In this document: positions 18,463 to 27,329 of the stretch, piece after piece
Numbering within the stretch: the first letter of the stretch is position 1
How the letters are laid out: each line of letters begins with the position of its first letter
From: Dyella terrae
GTDB lineage: Bacteria; Pseudomonadota; Gammaproteobacteria; Xanthomonadales; Rhodanobacteraceae
Assembly (NCBI RefSeq): GCF_004322705.1
Contig: NZ_SIZZ01000001.1
Span: forward strand, 1,798,001-1,862,000
DNA: 64,000 bases
Direction: 5' to 3'
Program-made: the position numbers and the translations under genes
Notes under the pieces: generated by a model
What the model was told of the DNA's origin: nothing
Seen by the model: only the letters and a program-made list of their open reading frames with translations
Database searches by the model: none

Positions 18463-19415
18463 TTGCCGCCCCCGACCAACTCGGCTCGAATGGGCAAACC
18501 CGCGGGAAGCTGCGCCGCGTCGGCGCCAAGCGTGACTTCAGCCAGATAGCTCAAGCGCTGCGCGTCGTCGCCAATCAGTGCGTAGTACGGCGTGAAGTCC
18601 GGCTCGCTGCGAATCATGCGCACCTTGCCTTCGAACACCTGGTCGCGCCCGTCGACATGGATCCGCATGCGATCGCCAACATGCACGCTCGCACGCATGG
18701 GTTCCTGCACATAGATGCGCGCATAGGGAGCATCGCCCGCCAGCAGCACCACCAAGGGCGCACCGATGGGAGCCTGGTCTCCGAGTTTATACGGGAGGCT
18801 ATCGACGCGAGCTTCGCGTGGCGCGACCACGTCGAGTTTGGTCAGCACCACTTGCTGTGCCTGCGCCTGTGCCTTCGCGGCAGCCAGCGCGGATTCGCCC
18901 TGGGCGATCTGTTCCGGACGCGTACCGTTGAGCAGTTCATCCAGCGCCGCCTTCGCCGCCGCCACCTGCCCATCGGCGTTTCCTGCGGCGGCGCGTGCCC
19001 GGTCGATGTCGGATCCAGCGACGTAATTGTCATGTTCCAGGGGTAGCAAGCGCTGGTAGTAGGCACGTGCATCACGCGCCTGCGCTTGCGCGGAAGCCAG
19101 ATCGGCCCGCGCCTTGGCGATGTCCTCCTTGCGCGGCCCCACTTGCAGTTCAAGCAGTGCGGCCTGCTGTTGCGTGGCCTGCGCCTGGGCGGCCGCGAGG
19201 TTGGCTTGCGTCTGCGCAGGATCGAGTTTCAGCAGGGGCTGGCCGGCTTTCACCGTGTCGCCTTCACGCACGCTGATATCGACGACCCGCTCGGCGACCG
19301 GAGCAGGCATCGTGATCCGATCAAATTCGAGCGTGCCAAGTGCCTGCGGGGGCGACTTCGAACAAGCCGACAACAGCAGGACGGCGAGGACCGCAGTCCA
19401 GGGGCGAATCTTCAT
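18459..19415 (-). CDS. HlyD/YbhG-type periplasmic membrane fusion lipoprotein
   Basis: The 318-residue protein has a lipoprotein signal (LLLSAC, Cys18), a biotinyl-lipoyl half-motif (VREGDTVKAGQPLLKLD), a long Ala/Gln-rich coiled-coil hairpin (about residues 70-195), the second lipoyl half and a beta-barrel. This is the adaptor linking an inner-membrane ABC exporter to an outer-membrane channel; no TolC gene is next to it. GAGGAG precedes the ATG at 19415, which also overlaps the tetR stop. Confidence 0.92.
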   Translation of the reverse strand: MKIRPWTAVLAVLLLSACSKSPPQALGTLEFDRITMPAPVAERVVDISVREGDTVKAGQPLLKLDPAQTQANLAAAQAQATQQQAALLELQVGPRKEDIAKARADLASAQAQARDARAYYQRLLPLEHDNYVAGSDIDRARAAAGNADGQVAAAKAALDELLNGTRPEQIAQGESALAAAKAQAQAQQVVLTKLDVVAPREARVDSLPYKLGDQAPIGAPLVVLLAGDAPYARIYVQEPMRASVHVGDRMRIHVDGRDQVFEGKVRMIRSEPDFTPYYALIGDDAQRLSYLAEVTLGADAAQLPAGLPIRAELVGGGK

Positions 19416-20089
19416 GGAGAGGACTCCTCGTTTGGAGCGGCGATGCCTGACGACAACAAGGCAAGCGTGTGCCGGGCCATGGCCTGGGGATCGAGATCGT
19501 CCGCCTCGAATACGCGTCGCCAGATGGGTGCGCCTGCAGCGGGAAACAGCGTCAGGCCGACGAGCGACACGACCAGCAGACGCGGATCGAGCGCGCGATT
19601 GAGCAGGCCGTTTTCCTGCGCCTGCGCGAATCGCTGCGCCAACATGCGGGGAAGGTTCGGGAGGATCTCGCTGAAGAGGATCTCGCGCAGTTCGCCGCCT
19701 TCGCAGAGGACTTCCCTCACCCAAAGCGGCGGAAGCCACGGATTGCGGGAGACCACTTCGCTCATGCCGCCCACGAAGGTGGCGATGAGGTCCGCGGGAT
19801 AGAGCTTCTCCGCCAGCGCCGCACGGGTAGGAGCCAGCGCCGGCAACAGGCGCTCCTGGATCAGGGCCTGTTTGAGTGCCTGCTTGTCGCCGAAGTAGTA
19901 GTGGAGCATGGCCGGCGTCACCCCGGCTTCCTGCGCAATCGTCCGTAGCGACGTGGCCGCAATGCCTTCCTGGGCAAAGCGATTGATCGCCACGTCCAGC
20001 AGGCGCGCCCGCAGGTCCGGCTCGTCCCGGCCGGGGCGTCCGGCGCCACGCTTGCCGCTGGCGCGTCGAGGGGTCTTGGCTGAAGTCAT
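19412..20089 (-). CDS. TetR/AcrR family transcriptional regulator
   Basis: The 225-residue protein has an N-terminal helix-turn-helix (about residues 21-67, FAQEGIAATSLRTIAQEAGVTP then LHYYFGDKQAL) and a CecR-like C-terminal ligand domain. It heads the efflux operon and overlaps the fusion-protein gene by ATGA. In E. coli the related CecR represses its own ybhGFSR operon, and the AT-rich palindrome just upstream of this start makes autoregulation likely. The ligand is unknown. I start at the ATG at 20089; an in-frame upstream start at 20125 would place coding sequence over the palindrome. Confidence 0.92.
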   Translation of the reverse strand: MTSAKTPRRASGKRGAGRPGRDEPDLRARLLDVAINRFAQEGIAATSLRTIAQEAGVTPAMLHYYFGDKQALKQALIQERLLPALAPTRAALAEKLYPADLIATFVGGMSEVVSRNPWLPPLWVREVLCEGGELREILFSEILPNLPRMLAQRFAQAQENGLLNRALDPRLLVVSLVGLTLFPAAGAPIWRRVFEADDLDPQAMARHTLALLSSGIAAPNEESSP

Positions 20090-20098
20090 GTAACTTAA

Positions 20099-20120
20099 AT
20101 TAATTACCTGTTTAATTAAT
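20099..20120. promoter_or_regulatory. candidate TetR operator
   Basis: ATTAATTA and TAATTAAT form a perfect 8-bp inverted repeat with a 6-base spacer, ending 10 bases before the tetR ATG. The stretch is strikingly AT-rich against a GC-rich background and has the 20-22-bp dyad size usual for TetR-family sites. Confidence 0.7.
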
Positions 20121-20223
20121 CGCAAGTGCCGCTTCCGGGCCTGAGATTGGCGTCCACCCCATCCACGGCGGATGAAACGGGAAGTAGCCGCCTACACATC
20201 GCCCGCGCTACTCTCGCGCGCCT

Positions 20224-21204
20224 ATGACTGAGCTCAATCAGCGCGACTTCGCGCTAGAACCCGAAGACAACGCCCGCCTCGCCAACCTCTGCGGCCCCTT
20301 TGACGAACATCTGCGGCAGATCGAACTGCGCCTGGGCGTGGAACTGAACCATCGCGGCAACCTGTTCCAGGTGATCGGCGAGGAGGCGGCCACGCGGGCC
20401 GCCGAAAAGGTCCTGCAGGCGCTTTACGCCACCACCGACAACGAATCGCTGACCGGCGCGCGCATCAATCTGCATCTGGCCGAATCCGGTATCGACGCCA
20501 TCACCGCCGAAGCCGCTGAAGGCGCGCAAGAGGTGGTGATCAAGGTCAAGCGCGGCGTGATCAAGGGCCGCGGCCCAAACCAGGCGCGCTACCTGCATGC
20601 CATTACGTCGCATGACATCAACTTCGGCGTCGGCCCCGCCGGTACCGGCAAGACGTATCTTGCCGTCGCCAGCGCCGTCGAAGCACTGGAAGCCAACCGC
20701 GTCCAGCGCTTGCTGCTGGTGCGCCCCGCCGTCGAAGCCGGCGAGAAGCTTGGCTTCCTGCCGGGTGACCTGTCGCAAAAAGTCGACCCCTACCTGCGCC
20801 CGCTCTACGACGCGCTTTACGAAATGCTCGGCTTCGAAAAAGTCGCCAAGCTGATCGAGCGCAACGTCATCGAGATCGCGCCGCTGGCTTATATGCGCGG
20901 CCGAACGCTCAACGACTCCTACGTCATCCTCGATGAAGCCCAGAACACCACTGTTGAGCAGATGAAGATGTTCCTCACCCGCATCGGCTTCGGCTCGGTG
21001 GCCGTGATCACCGGCGACGTCAGCCAGATCGACCTGCCCCGCCATGTGCGCTCGGGCCTGCGCCATGCCATCGAAGTGCTGCGTGGCGTCGACGGCATCA
21101 GCTTTACGTTCTTCACCTCGCGTGACGTGGTTCGCCACCCGCTGGTGGCCAAGATCGTCCGCGCCTACGAGGCCTTCGAGCAGGCCAGCGAGGAACAGCG
21201 GTGA
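20224..21204 (+). CDS. ybeZ: PhoH family ATPase (YbeZ-like)
   Basis: This 326-residue cytoplasmic protein has a KH-like N-terminal region and a PhoH ATPase core. Walker A is GPAGTGKT at 137-144, Walker B is VILDEAQ at 234-240, and [15 protein letters not shown] is a PhoH hallmark. YbeZ acts with the endoribonuclease YbeY in rRNA and ribosome maintenance. Its stop overlaps the GTG start of ybeY, and corC follows, giving the conserved phoH-ybeY-corC order. Confidence 0.95.
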   Translation: MTELNQRDFALEPEDNARLANLCGPFDEHLRQIELRLGVELNHRGNLFQVIGEEAATRAAEKVLQALYATTDNESLTGARINLHLAESGIDAITAEAAEGAQEVVIKVKRGVIKGRGPNQARYLHAITSHDINFGVGPAGTGKTYLAVASAVEALEANRVQRLLLVRPAVEAGEKLGFLPGDLSQKVDPYLRPLYDALYEMLGFEKVAKLIERNVIEIAPLAYMRGRTLNDSYVILDEAQNTTVEQMKMFLTRIGFGSVAVITGDVSQIDLPRHVRSGLRHAIEVLRGVDGISFTFFTSRDVVRHPLVAKIVRAYEAFEQASEEQR

Positions 21205-21677
21205 GCCGCGAAGCCCCCGAGCTCCAGCTGACCGTAGGCTATGGCGCACCCCGCGCCGGCGTGCCCTCGGCCGCCAGCTTCCGGCAGTGGGTTGAGGCGG
21301 CCTTGCATGGCGCGCGCCGGCGCAAGGCCACCGAACTCTCGATCCGCATCGTCGATGCCGGGGAAGGCCAGGCCCTCAACCGTGACTACCGCGGCAAGGA
21401 CTACGCCACCAACGTGCTCTCCTTCCCCGCCGAACTGCCGCCGGGGGTGAAGCTTCCCCTGATCGGCGACCTCGCCATCTGCGCGCCGGTCGTTGCCCGC
21501 GAGGCCGTCGAACAGGGCAAAAAGCCCCGCGACCATTGGGCTCACATGACCGTCCATGGCGTGCTCCACCTCCTCGGCTACGACCACATCGAAGACGACG
21601 AGGCGGAAAAAATGGAGGCACTGGAGACCCGCGTGCTGGCGGGCCTGGGGATCGCCGATCCGTATCAGGAGCACTGA
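21201..21677 (+). CDS. ybeY: endoribonuclease YbeY
   Basis: YbeY is a single-strand-specific metal-dependent RNase needed for 16S rRNA 3' maturation and ribosome quality control. The zinc ligands H119, H123 and H129 form [18 protein letters not shown] and GDLAIC are the other family blocks. Translation starts at a GTG overlapping the phoH stop, with GAGGA upstream. The length of 158 residues is typical. Confidence 0.96.
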   Translation: MSREAPELQLTVGYGAPRAGVPSAASFRQWVEAALHGARRRKATELSIRIVDAGEGQALNRDYRGKDYATNVLSFPAELPPGVKLPLIGDLAICAPVVAREAVEQGKKPRDHWAHMTVHGVLHLLGYDHIEDDEAEKMEALETRVLAGLGIADPYQEH

Positions 21678-21703
21678 CGGACAAGGTGGCGCGGGTGCCC
21701 GGC

Positions 21704-21722
21704 GAAGCCCGTGAAGGGCTTC
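21704..21722. other. short hairpin between ybeY and corC
   Basis: GAAGCCC and GGGCTTC form a 7-bp stem with loop GTGAA. No T run follows. It lies in the 150-bp gap before corC and may be a pause or partial termination site. Confidence 0.35.
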
Positions 21723-21827
21723 TGCACAACCGCCCGAGACCTTGTCCCAGCCTTAGATCCTGAATTGTCACAAGATTTCGGCTAGACTGACCTTTCCGCC
21801 CGTCTCCGGGCAGCATCCGCAAGAGTA

Positions 21828-22676
21828 ATGAACGAGGACCCTGGCAGTACCAGCGGCCCGGCTCACCGCAAGTGGTGGGATCGACTGGGCCACCTGTTTT
21901 CCGGCGAACCGCGCAATCGCCAGGAGCTCATTGAAGAGCTGCGCACGGCACAGGCCAACGGCCTGATGTCCAACGACACCCTGACCATGGTCGAGGGTGC
22001 CATCAAGGTCACCGAACTGAGCGTGGACGATGTCATGGTCCCGCGCGCGCAGATCGTGATGCTTTCGGCCGACGCCCCCCTGCGCGAGATCCTCGACACC
22101 GTCGTGGAATCCGGCCACTCCCGCTTCCCCGTGCACGGCGACGACAAGGACGAGATCCTTGGCATCCTGCTGGCCAAGGATCTGCTGCGATTCGTCGGCA
22201 ACGACGAGCCTTTCAGCATCGGCAGCATCCTGCGCCCTGCCGTGCTCATCCCCGAGGCCATGCGCCTCAACGTGCTGCTGGCCGAGTTCCGCCACACCCG
22301 CAACCACATGGCGCTGGTGGTGGATGAGTACGGTGGCGTCGCAGGCCTCATAACCATCGAGGACGTGCTCGAACAGATCGTCGGCGAGATCGACGACGAG
22401 CATGACGACGAGGTAGAGCCGGAGCTGATGCACGAACAAGCCGGCGGCGGCTGGCTGGTCAGCGCGCTGACGCCGATCGCCGACTTCAACGAACAAAGTG
22501 GCTCCAGCTTCTCCGACGAGGAGTTCGACACGGTGGGTGGCATGGCCACCTCCGAGTTCGGTCATTTGCCGGAGGTCGGCGAGGAAATCGCCATTGGCGA
22601 CTACCTGTTCCACGTCACCGAGGCCGACGATCGTCGCGTCCAGGAATTCCGCGTGAGCCGTCTGGCGGCGGAATAG
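21828..22676 (+). CDS. corC: CorC/YbeX-type CBS-domain protein
   Basis: This 282-residue cytoplasmic protein has two CBS domains (about residues 68-190, VDDVMVPRAQIV and ALVVDEYGGVAGLITIEDVLEQIVGEI) and a C-terminal CorC_HlyC domain (about 200-280, TVGGM). YbeX/CorC has been linked to magnesium and cobalt efflux and to ribosome homeostasis, which fits its place after phoH and ybeY. There are no membrane segments. Confidence 0.94.
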   Translation: MNEDPGSTSGPAHRKWWDRLGHLFSGEPRNRQELIEELRTAQANGLMSNDTLTMVEGAIKVTELSVDDVMVPRAQIVMLSADAPLREILDTVVESGHSRFPVHGDDKDEILGILLAKDLLRFVGNDEPFSIGSILRPAVLIPEAMRLNVLLAEFRHTRNHMALVVDEYGGVAGLITIEDVLEQIVGEIDDEHDDEVEPELMHEQAGGGWLVSALTPIADFNEQSGSSFSDEEFDTVGGMATSEFGHLPEVGEEIAIGDYLFHVTEADDRRVQEFRVSRLAAE

Positions 22677-22681
22677 CCCAC

Positions 22682-22708
22682 GGCTCGTTCCCCCTGCGGG
22701 AACGAGCC
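22682..22708. terminator. hairpin after corC
   Basis: The arms GGCTCGTTCCC and GGGAACGAGCC are exact complements with loop CCTGC, starting 6 bases after the corC stop. The following TGATCC is not a T run, so termination may be rho-assisted. Confidence 0.6.
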
Positions 22709-22778
22709 TGATCCTCAAAACTTCTCACCCCGACCTGGCCCCGCTACAGTTCCCGCCATTGCCTTGCCGGAACCGTCC

Positions 22779-23996
22779 ATGCGCCTGATTGCCCGACTGT
22801 GCTGCGTCCTCACCCTTTTCCTGGGATGGGCGTCCATCGCACATGCAAGCGTGTCGAACGCACCCGGCGCCAATCTCGAAGTGTCGCTGATCACCTACGG
22901 ACCCGGCGAAACCTATTGGGAACGCTTCGGCCACGATGCGATCCAGGTGCGCGACACCGTCAGCGGTGAATCCGTCGACTTCAACTACGGCGTCTTCGAT
23001 TTCGACGAACGCGGCTTCCTGCTCAACTTTGCCCGCGGCCGCATGCATTACCTGATGGATGCCGGTTACAGCGAATCCGACCAGCGCTACTACCGTGAAT
23101 CCGGCCGCTCGATCACCCGTCAGGTGCTCAACCTGACGCCCGATCAAACGGCCGCGCTGCGGGATTTCCTTTTGTGGAACCTCAAGCCCGAGAACGCGCG
23201 CTACGACTACGACTACTACGCCGACAACTGCACCACGCGCGTGCGCGATGCGCTCGACAAGGCCCTGGGTGGCGTACTGAAGGCACAGATGCAGGCGCGT
23301 GCCGGCGGCATGACATACCGCCAGCAAACCGCCCGCCTGATGAGCGCGCAGCCCTGGCTGATGCTGGTCCTGGATCTGGGCCTCGGCCCCTATGCCGATC
23401 GCCCGCTCACTGCCTGGGAGGAAAGCTTCCTGCCGATGGTGCTGCAGCGTGAAGTCGCCCATGTCATGGTGGCTGACGGCCATGGCGGCCAGCGTGCCCT
23501 CGCAGGTGAAGGCGAGATCCTTTCGCCCAATCGCCTCGACGTGCCGCCGGAGCAAGCGCCCGACCTGCGACCGACCCTCGCCCTTGCCGGCCTGATCCTT
23601 GCGCTGCTTATCCTTGGATGCGCCCGCTTCTGGCCGCTCGGCTACGCGCTGCTCGGTACGGTCTATCTGGTTGCCGCAGGTGTCGTCGGATTGCTGCTGA
23701 TCATCCTGTGGACGCTCACCACGCACCATTCCGCCTGGGCCAACGCCAACCTGCTGATGTTCAGCCCGCTGGCCTTCGTGCTGATCCCCTCCGTCTGGCG
23801 CGCGCGCCGCGGCGTGGCCGCCAGCCGCCGCATCGATGCCGTCATCGCGATGCAGTTGATCGCGCTTTTGGTTGCGCTCGGCCTCCATTTGTTGCCGGGT
23901 GTGGTGCAAGAGAACCAGCCGTGGCTGCTGTTCGGGCTTCCGGTCTGGCTGGCGCTCGCCTGGAGCCTGCGCCGAGGCTTGCGGCGCGTCGGCTGA
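22779..23996 (+). CDS. DUF4105 (Lnb N-terminal periplasmic domain) membrane protein
   Basis: The product has 405 residues: a signal peptide (LIARLCCVLTLFLGWASIAHA), a periplasmic domain of about 240 residues, and four to five C-terminal helices. The soluble part has the DUF4105 pattern (VSLITYGPGETYWERFGHDAIQVRD, then YGVFDFD and YYADNCTTRVRD) with a conserved His and Cys that could form a papain-like dyad; this is my inference. The function is unknown. I use the ATG at 22779 rather than a TTG 15 bases upstream. Confidence 0.85.
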   Translation: MRLIARLCCVLTLFLGWASIAHASVSNAPGANLEVSLITYGPGETYWERFGHDAIQVRDTVSGESVDFNYGVFDFDERGFLLNFARGRMHYLMDAGYSESDQRYYRESGRSITRQVLNLTPDQTAALRDFLLWNLKPENARYDYDYYADNCTTRVRDALDKALGGVLKAQMQARAGGMTYRQQTARLMSAQPWLMLVLDLGLGPYADRPLTAWEESFLPMVLQREVAHVMVADGHGGQRALAGEGEILSPNRLDVPPEQAPDLRPTLALAGLILALLILGCARFWPLGYALLGTVYLVAAGVVGLLLIILWTLTTHHSAWANANLLMFSPLAFVLIPSVWRARRGVAASRRIDAVIAMQLIALLVALGLHLLPGVVQENQPWLLFGLPVWLALAWSLRRGLRRVG

Positions 23997-24062
23997 CCGT
24001 CGCCATCACACGCCAGTCACACTGCAATTGCCCCGCCATGATGCGCTAGGCATCATGTGCGC

Positions 24063-25079
24063 ATGGCTCCGACGACAATCACCACCGCCGCACCCGACAG
24101 TAAGTCGGGCGTCATCAACTGCGTCGCCTACAACATGCGCGACGGCAAGCGTATCGGCGACATTACGCTTGATGCGATCAGCGATGTCCTGAAGGAGCCA
24201 GATACGTTTGTCTGGGTCGGACTGCATGAACCGGATGAGCCCTTGCTGCTGAAGATGCAGGAGGAGTTCGACCTGCATGATCTTGCGATCGAGGATGCCC
24301 AGCACGCCCATCAGCGCACCAAGATCGAGACGTACGGCGACTCATTGTTCGTCGTGGTGCAGACGGCGCAGCTGGTCAACGGCCACATCGCGTTTGGCGA
24401 AACGCATATCTTCCTCGGGCCGCGCTATCTGGTAACCGTGCGCCACGGAGCCTCGCTCTCTTACGCGCCAGCCCGCCGCGCCTGTGAAAACACCCCGGAG
24501 CTGCTCGCACTCGGCCCGAGCTATGGCCTCTATGGCGTGCTCGACTTCATCGTCGACAACTTGCTGCCGATCGTGCGCGAGTTCCGGGAAGAATTGCAGG
24601 AGCTCGAAAAAGACATCTTCGCGGACACCTTCCGTCGCGCCACGGTCCGTCGCCTGTACGACATGCAGCGTGACTTGATGACCTTGCGGCTGGCCGTGGC
24701 GCCACTGCAGGACATCATCAGCCAGCTCGTGCGCATGCACCCGCACCTGATCCAGGACGAGTTGCGGGCGTATTTCCGCGACGTGTACGACCACGTCTTC
24801 CGCGTCAATGAATCCATCAGCGCGATGCGCGAAATGCTTGCCGCGGCGATCAACGTCAACCTCTCGCTGGTGACCTTCAACCAGAACGAAGTGATGAAGA
24901 AGCTCGCCGGCTGGGCCGCCATGCTCGCTGCGCCGACGCTCATCACCAGCTGGTACGGCATGAACTTCACCCACATGCCCGAACTGAGCCAGCCGTGGGC
25001 CTATCCGGCGATCATGATCACCGTGGTCTGTCTGGTGGGCGGAATCTATGTGGGCTTGAGGCGGGCGAAGTGGTTTTAG
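24063..25079 (+). CDS. corA: magnesium/cobalt transport protein CorA
   Basis: CorA is a pentameric inner-membrane channel for Mg2+ and Co2+. The 338-residue protein has a large cytoplasmic domain with a long stalk helix and two C-terminal helices; the pore-loop signature YGMNF lies between them and the end is basic (GLRRAKWF). The start is an ATG at 24063 without a clear ribosome-binding site; a GTG six bases earlier is in frame. Confidence 0.95.
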   Translation: MAPTTITTAAPDSKSGVINCVAYNMRDGKRIGDITLDAISDVLKEPDTFVWVGLHEPDEPLLLKMQEEFDLHDLAIEDAQHAHQRTKIETYGDSLFVVVQTAQLVNGHIAFGETHIFLGPRYLVTVRHGASLSYAPARRACENTPELLALGPSYGLYGVLDFIVDNLLPIVREFREELQELEKDIFADTFRRATVRRLYDMQRDLMTLRLAVAPLQDIISQLVRMHPHLIQDELRAYFRDVYDHVFRVNESISAMREMLAAAINVNLSLVTFNQNEVMKKLAGWAAMLAAPTLITSWYGMNFTHMPELSQPWAYPAIMITVVCLVGGIYVGLRRAKWF

Positions 25080-25100
25080 TCGATCAGTGATGACCCATAG

Positions 25101-25129
25101 AAAAACGGCGGCCATGGGCCGCCGTTTTT
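25101..25129. terminator. bidirectional terminator between corA and the S9 peptidase
   Basis: AAAAACGGCGGCC and GGCCGCCGTTTTT are exact complements with loop ATG. A and T runs on both sides allow it to end corA (plus) and the peptidase gene (minus). Confidence 0.93.
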
Positions 25130-25144
25130 CGTTGACTCGCATCG

Positions 25145-27220
25145 TTACTGCTTAGGTGCCGTCCACTGCTTCAACCACGCATTCACCGTCTCATGCCACT
25201 GCACGCTGTTCTGCGGCTTGAGCACCCAGTGGTTCTCATCGGGGAAGTGCAGGAACTGGCTGGGAATGCCACGGCGCTGCAAGGCCGTGAACGCACTCAG
25301 GCCCTGCGTGTCGGGAATGCGATAGTCCTTGCCGCCATGCACGACGAGCATCGGCACGCGCCAATCCTTCACATGATTGACCGGATTGAAGCGCTCGTAG
25401 TTCTGCGGGTGCTCGTACTGCGTGCCACCGTTTTCTTTCTCTTCGAACCACAGCTCTTCGGTTTCGTAGTACATGGCGCGCGCATCGAACACACCGTCGT
25501 GGTCGACCAGGCACTTCCACGGCTCGTTCCACACGCCGGCGATCCAGTACACCATGAAGCCGCCGTAGCTGGCGCCGAGTGCACACGCGCGATCACCATC
25601 GAGGAAGCTGTACTTGCTGAGCGCGGCCTTCCAGCCGGCCTTAAGGTCATCGAGCGGCTTGCCGCCCCAGTCGCCCGAAATGGATTCGGTGAAGGCCTGG
25701 CCGTAACCGGTCGAACCGTGGAAGTTCACCGTGACGACGGCAAAGCCCTGGCCCGCGTAGGTCTGCGCGTTCCAGCGATAGCTCCAGGCGTTGTTCATCG
25801 CACCCTGCGGGCCGCCGTGGATGATGAAGGCGACCGGGTACTTCTTGCTCGACTTGTAGCCGACCGGCTTCACCACATATCCCTGCACCGTCTCGTTGTT
25901 CCAACCCTTGAAGGTGAAGAACTCCGGCTCGCCCATCTGGGTGTTCTTGAGGCGTTCGGCGTTGTAGTGCGTGACCTGCTTGAGGCTCTTGCCGCGCAGG
26001 TCGGCGACATAGAGATCGGCTGGGCGCTTGAGGTCATCGCGCGACAGCAGCAGGCGCGTCTTGCCGATGGCGAAGCCACCGATGGCACCGTCGGTCACCA
26101 GCTTGGTCACCTTGCCGGTGGCCGGATCGATGGCAAACAGCGGATGCTGGCCGTTGTCGTCGGCGGTGGCGTAAAGCGTCTTGCCGTCCGCGGAGATCTT
26201 CAGGCCGCCAGCAGAGCGATCCCAGTTCGGTGCCACTTCATGGGCCTGCCCCGAGGACAGGTCCAGCGCAGTGATGCCGAAGCGATCGGCTTCCGAACCC
26301 GGCTCCTTCATGGCGAGGTAGTACAGCGTCTTGCCATCCGGCGAAGCGACCGGACCGGCGTCCCAGGCAAGATTGGCGGCGGTCAGATTCTTCGGCGCTT
26401 CGGAGGCGTCGGACGGCACGCTGTAGACGTCGAAGTTGGTCGACCACGGCTCGGTCTTGCCTGCGATGCGCGCACCGAAGTACACGGTCTTGCCATCGGG
26501 CGAGAAGCTGAATTCGTCATCGCCACCAAACGGCTTGCTCGGCACGTCGCCGTCGATGCCGCGAGTCAGCAGGCGCGGCTGTTCTTCGGCGCCATGGACG
26601 TCGGTGATGTAGAGCTGGGCGCGACGGCCGTCCGCCCAGGTATCCCAGTGACGCACGAAGAGCTTGGTGTAGACCGTGCCGGTCGACTTGTCGGCTTCGC
26701 GACCGTCGAGGCGCTCCTTGGTGCAGGCCAGGTCGGCGCAATCGGTGAAGACGTCGAACGTCAGCAGGACTTGCTTACCATCGGGCGACAGCTTGAAGCC
26801 ATTGACGTCGATGGGCGCATGCGTGACCTGGCTCGGTGCCGCAGCGGTCTTGCCGAGCAAGCCCTTGGCCGGCTCCTTCGAGCCCCAGTGCCACAGCTGC
26901 GACACGCCATCCTTCGCGGCGAGGTAATACACCGAGCCGTCGGCCGCCCAGCGCGGCGACGAACCCTTCTCGATGATCTTCTTCGGCTGGCCACCCTGCT
27001 CCAGGTCGAGCACATAGATGGCGGTGTTGCCCTTGTTGGCGGCGTAATCGGTGCTGCGCACCGTGTACAGCGCATAGCGTCCATCCGGGGACAGCTGCGG
27101 ATCGCCGACGCGATCCATCATCACCAGGTCGCGGATATTGAATGGATGGGGGCCACGGTCCGCGGCCACGGCGGCCGTGGACGCCAGCGAAAGCGCCAGC
27201 GCGAGGTACAGGGGTTTCAT
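25145..27220 (-). CDS. S9 family prolyl oligopeptidase-type peptidase, secreted
   Basis: This 691-residue protein has a signal peptide (LYLALALSLASTAAVAAD), a beta-propeller domain built of SPDGK-type blades (about residues 30-420) and an alpha/beta-hydrolase domain. The catalytic triad is Ser551 (GASYGGF), Asp632 (GGKDYRIP) and His664 (ENHWV). Such enzymes cleave short peptides, often after Pro or as dipeptides, in the periplasm. AAGGGA precedes the ATG at 27220. The gene is divergent from a POT peptide transporter gene only 109 bp away, which suggests cleavage and uptake of peptides are controlled together. Confidence 0.93.
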   Translation of the reverse strand: MKPLYLALALSLASTAAVAADRGPHPFNIRDLVMMDRVGDPQLSPDGRYALYTVRSTDYAANKGNTAIYVLDLEQGGQPKKIIEKGSSPRWAADGSVYYLAAKDGVSQLWHWGSKEPAKGLLGKTAAAPSQVTHAPIDVNGFKLSPDGKQVLLTFDVFTDCADLACTKERLDGREADKSTGTVYTKLFVRHWDTWADGRRAQLYITDVHGAEEQPRLLTRGIDGDVPSKPFGGDDEFSFSPDGKTVYFGARIAGKTEPWSTNFDVYSVPSDASEAPKNLTAANLAWDAGPVASPDGKTLYYLAMKEPGSEADRFGITALDLSSGQAHEVAPNWDRSAGGLKISADGKTLYATADDNGQHPLFAIDPATGKVTKLVTDGAIGGFAIGKTRLLLSRDDLKRPADLYVADLRGKSLKQVTHYNAERLKNTQMGEPEFFTFKGWNNETVQGYVVKPVGYKSSKKYPVAFIIHGGPQGAMNNAWSYRWNAQTYAGQGFAVVTVNFHGSTGYGQAFTESISGDWGGKPLDDLKAGWKAALSKYSFLDGDRACALGASYGGFMVYWIAGVWNEPWKCLVDHDGVFDARAMYYETEELWFEEKENGGTQYEHPQNYERFNPVNHVKDWRVPMLVVHGGKDYRIPDTQGLSAFTALQRRGIPSQFLHFPDENHWVLKPQNSVQWHETVNAWLKQWTAPKQ

Positions 27221-27329
27221 CGGGGGATTCCCTTGGCGTTGCAAAGTCATGACGGTACGGGGGCGGCGGGCCGGAAGCAAGGCGGGTCCGGCTGGCTATA
27301 CTCGGCTCTTTTGTGCCGCCCGCCCTGCC

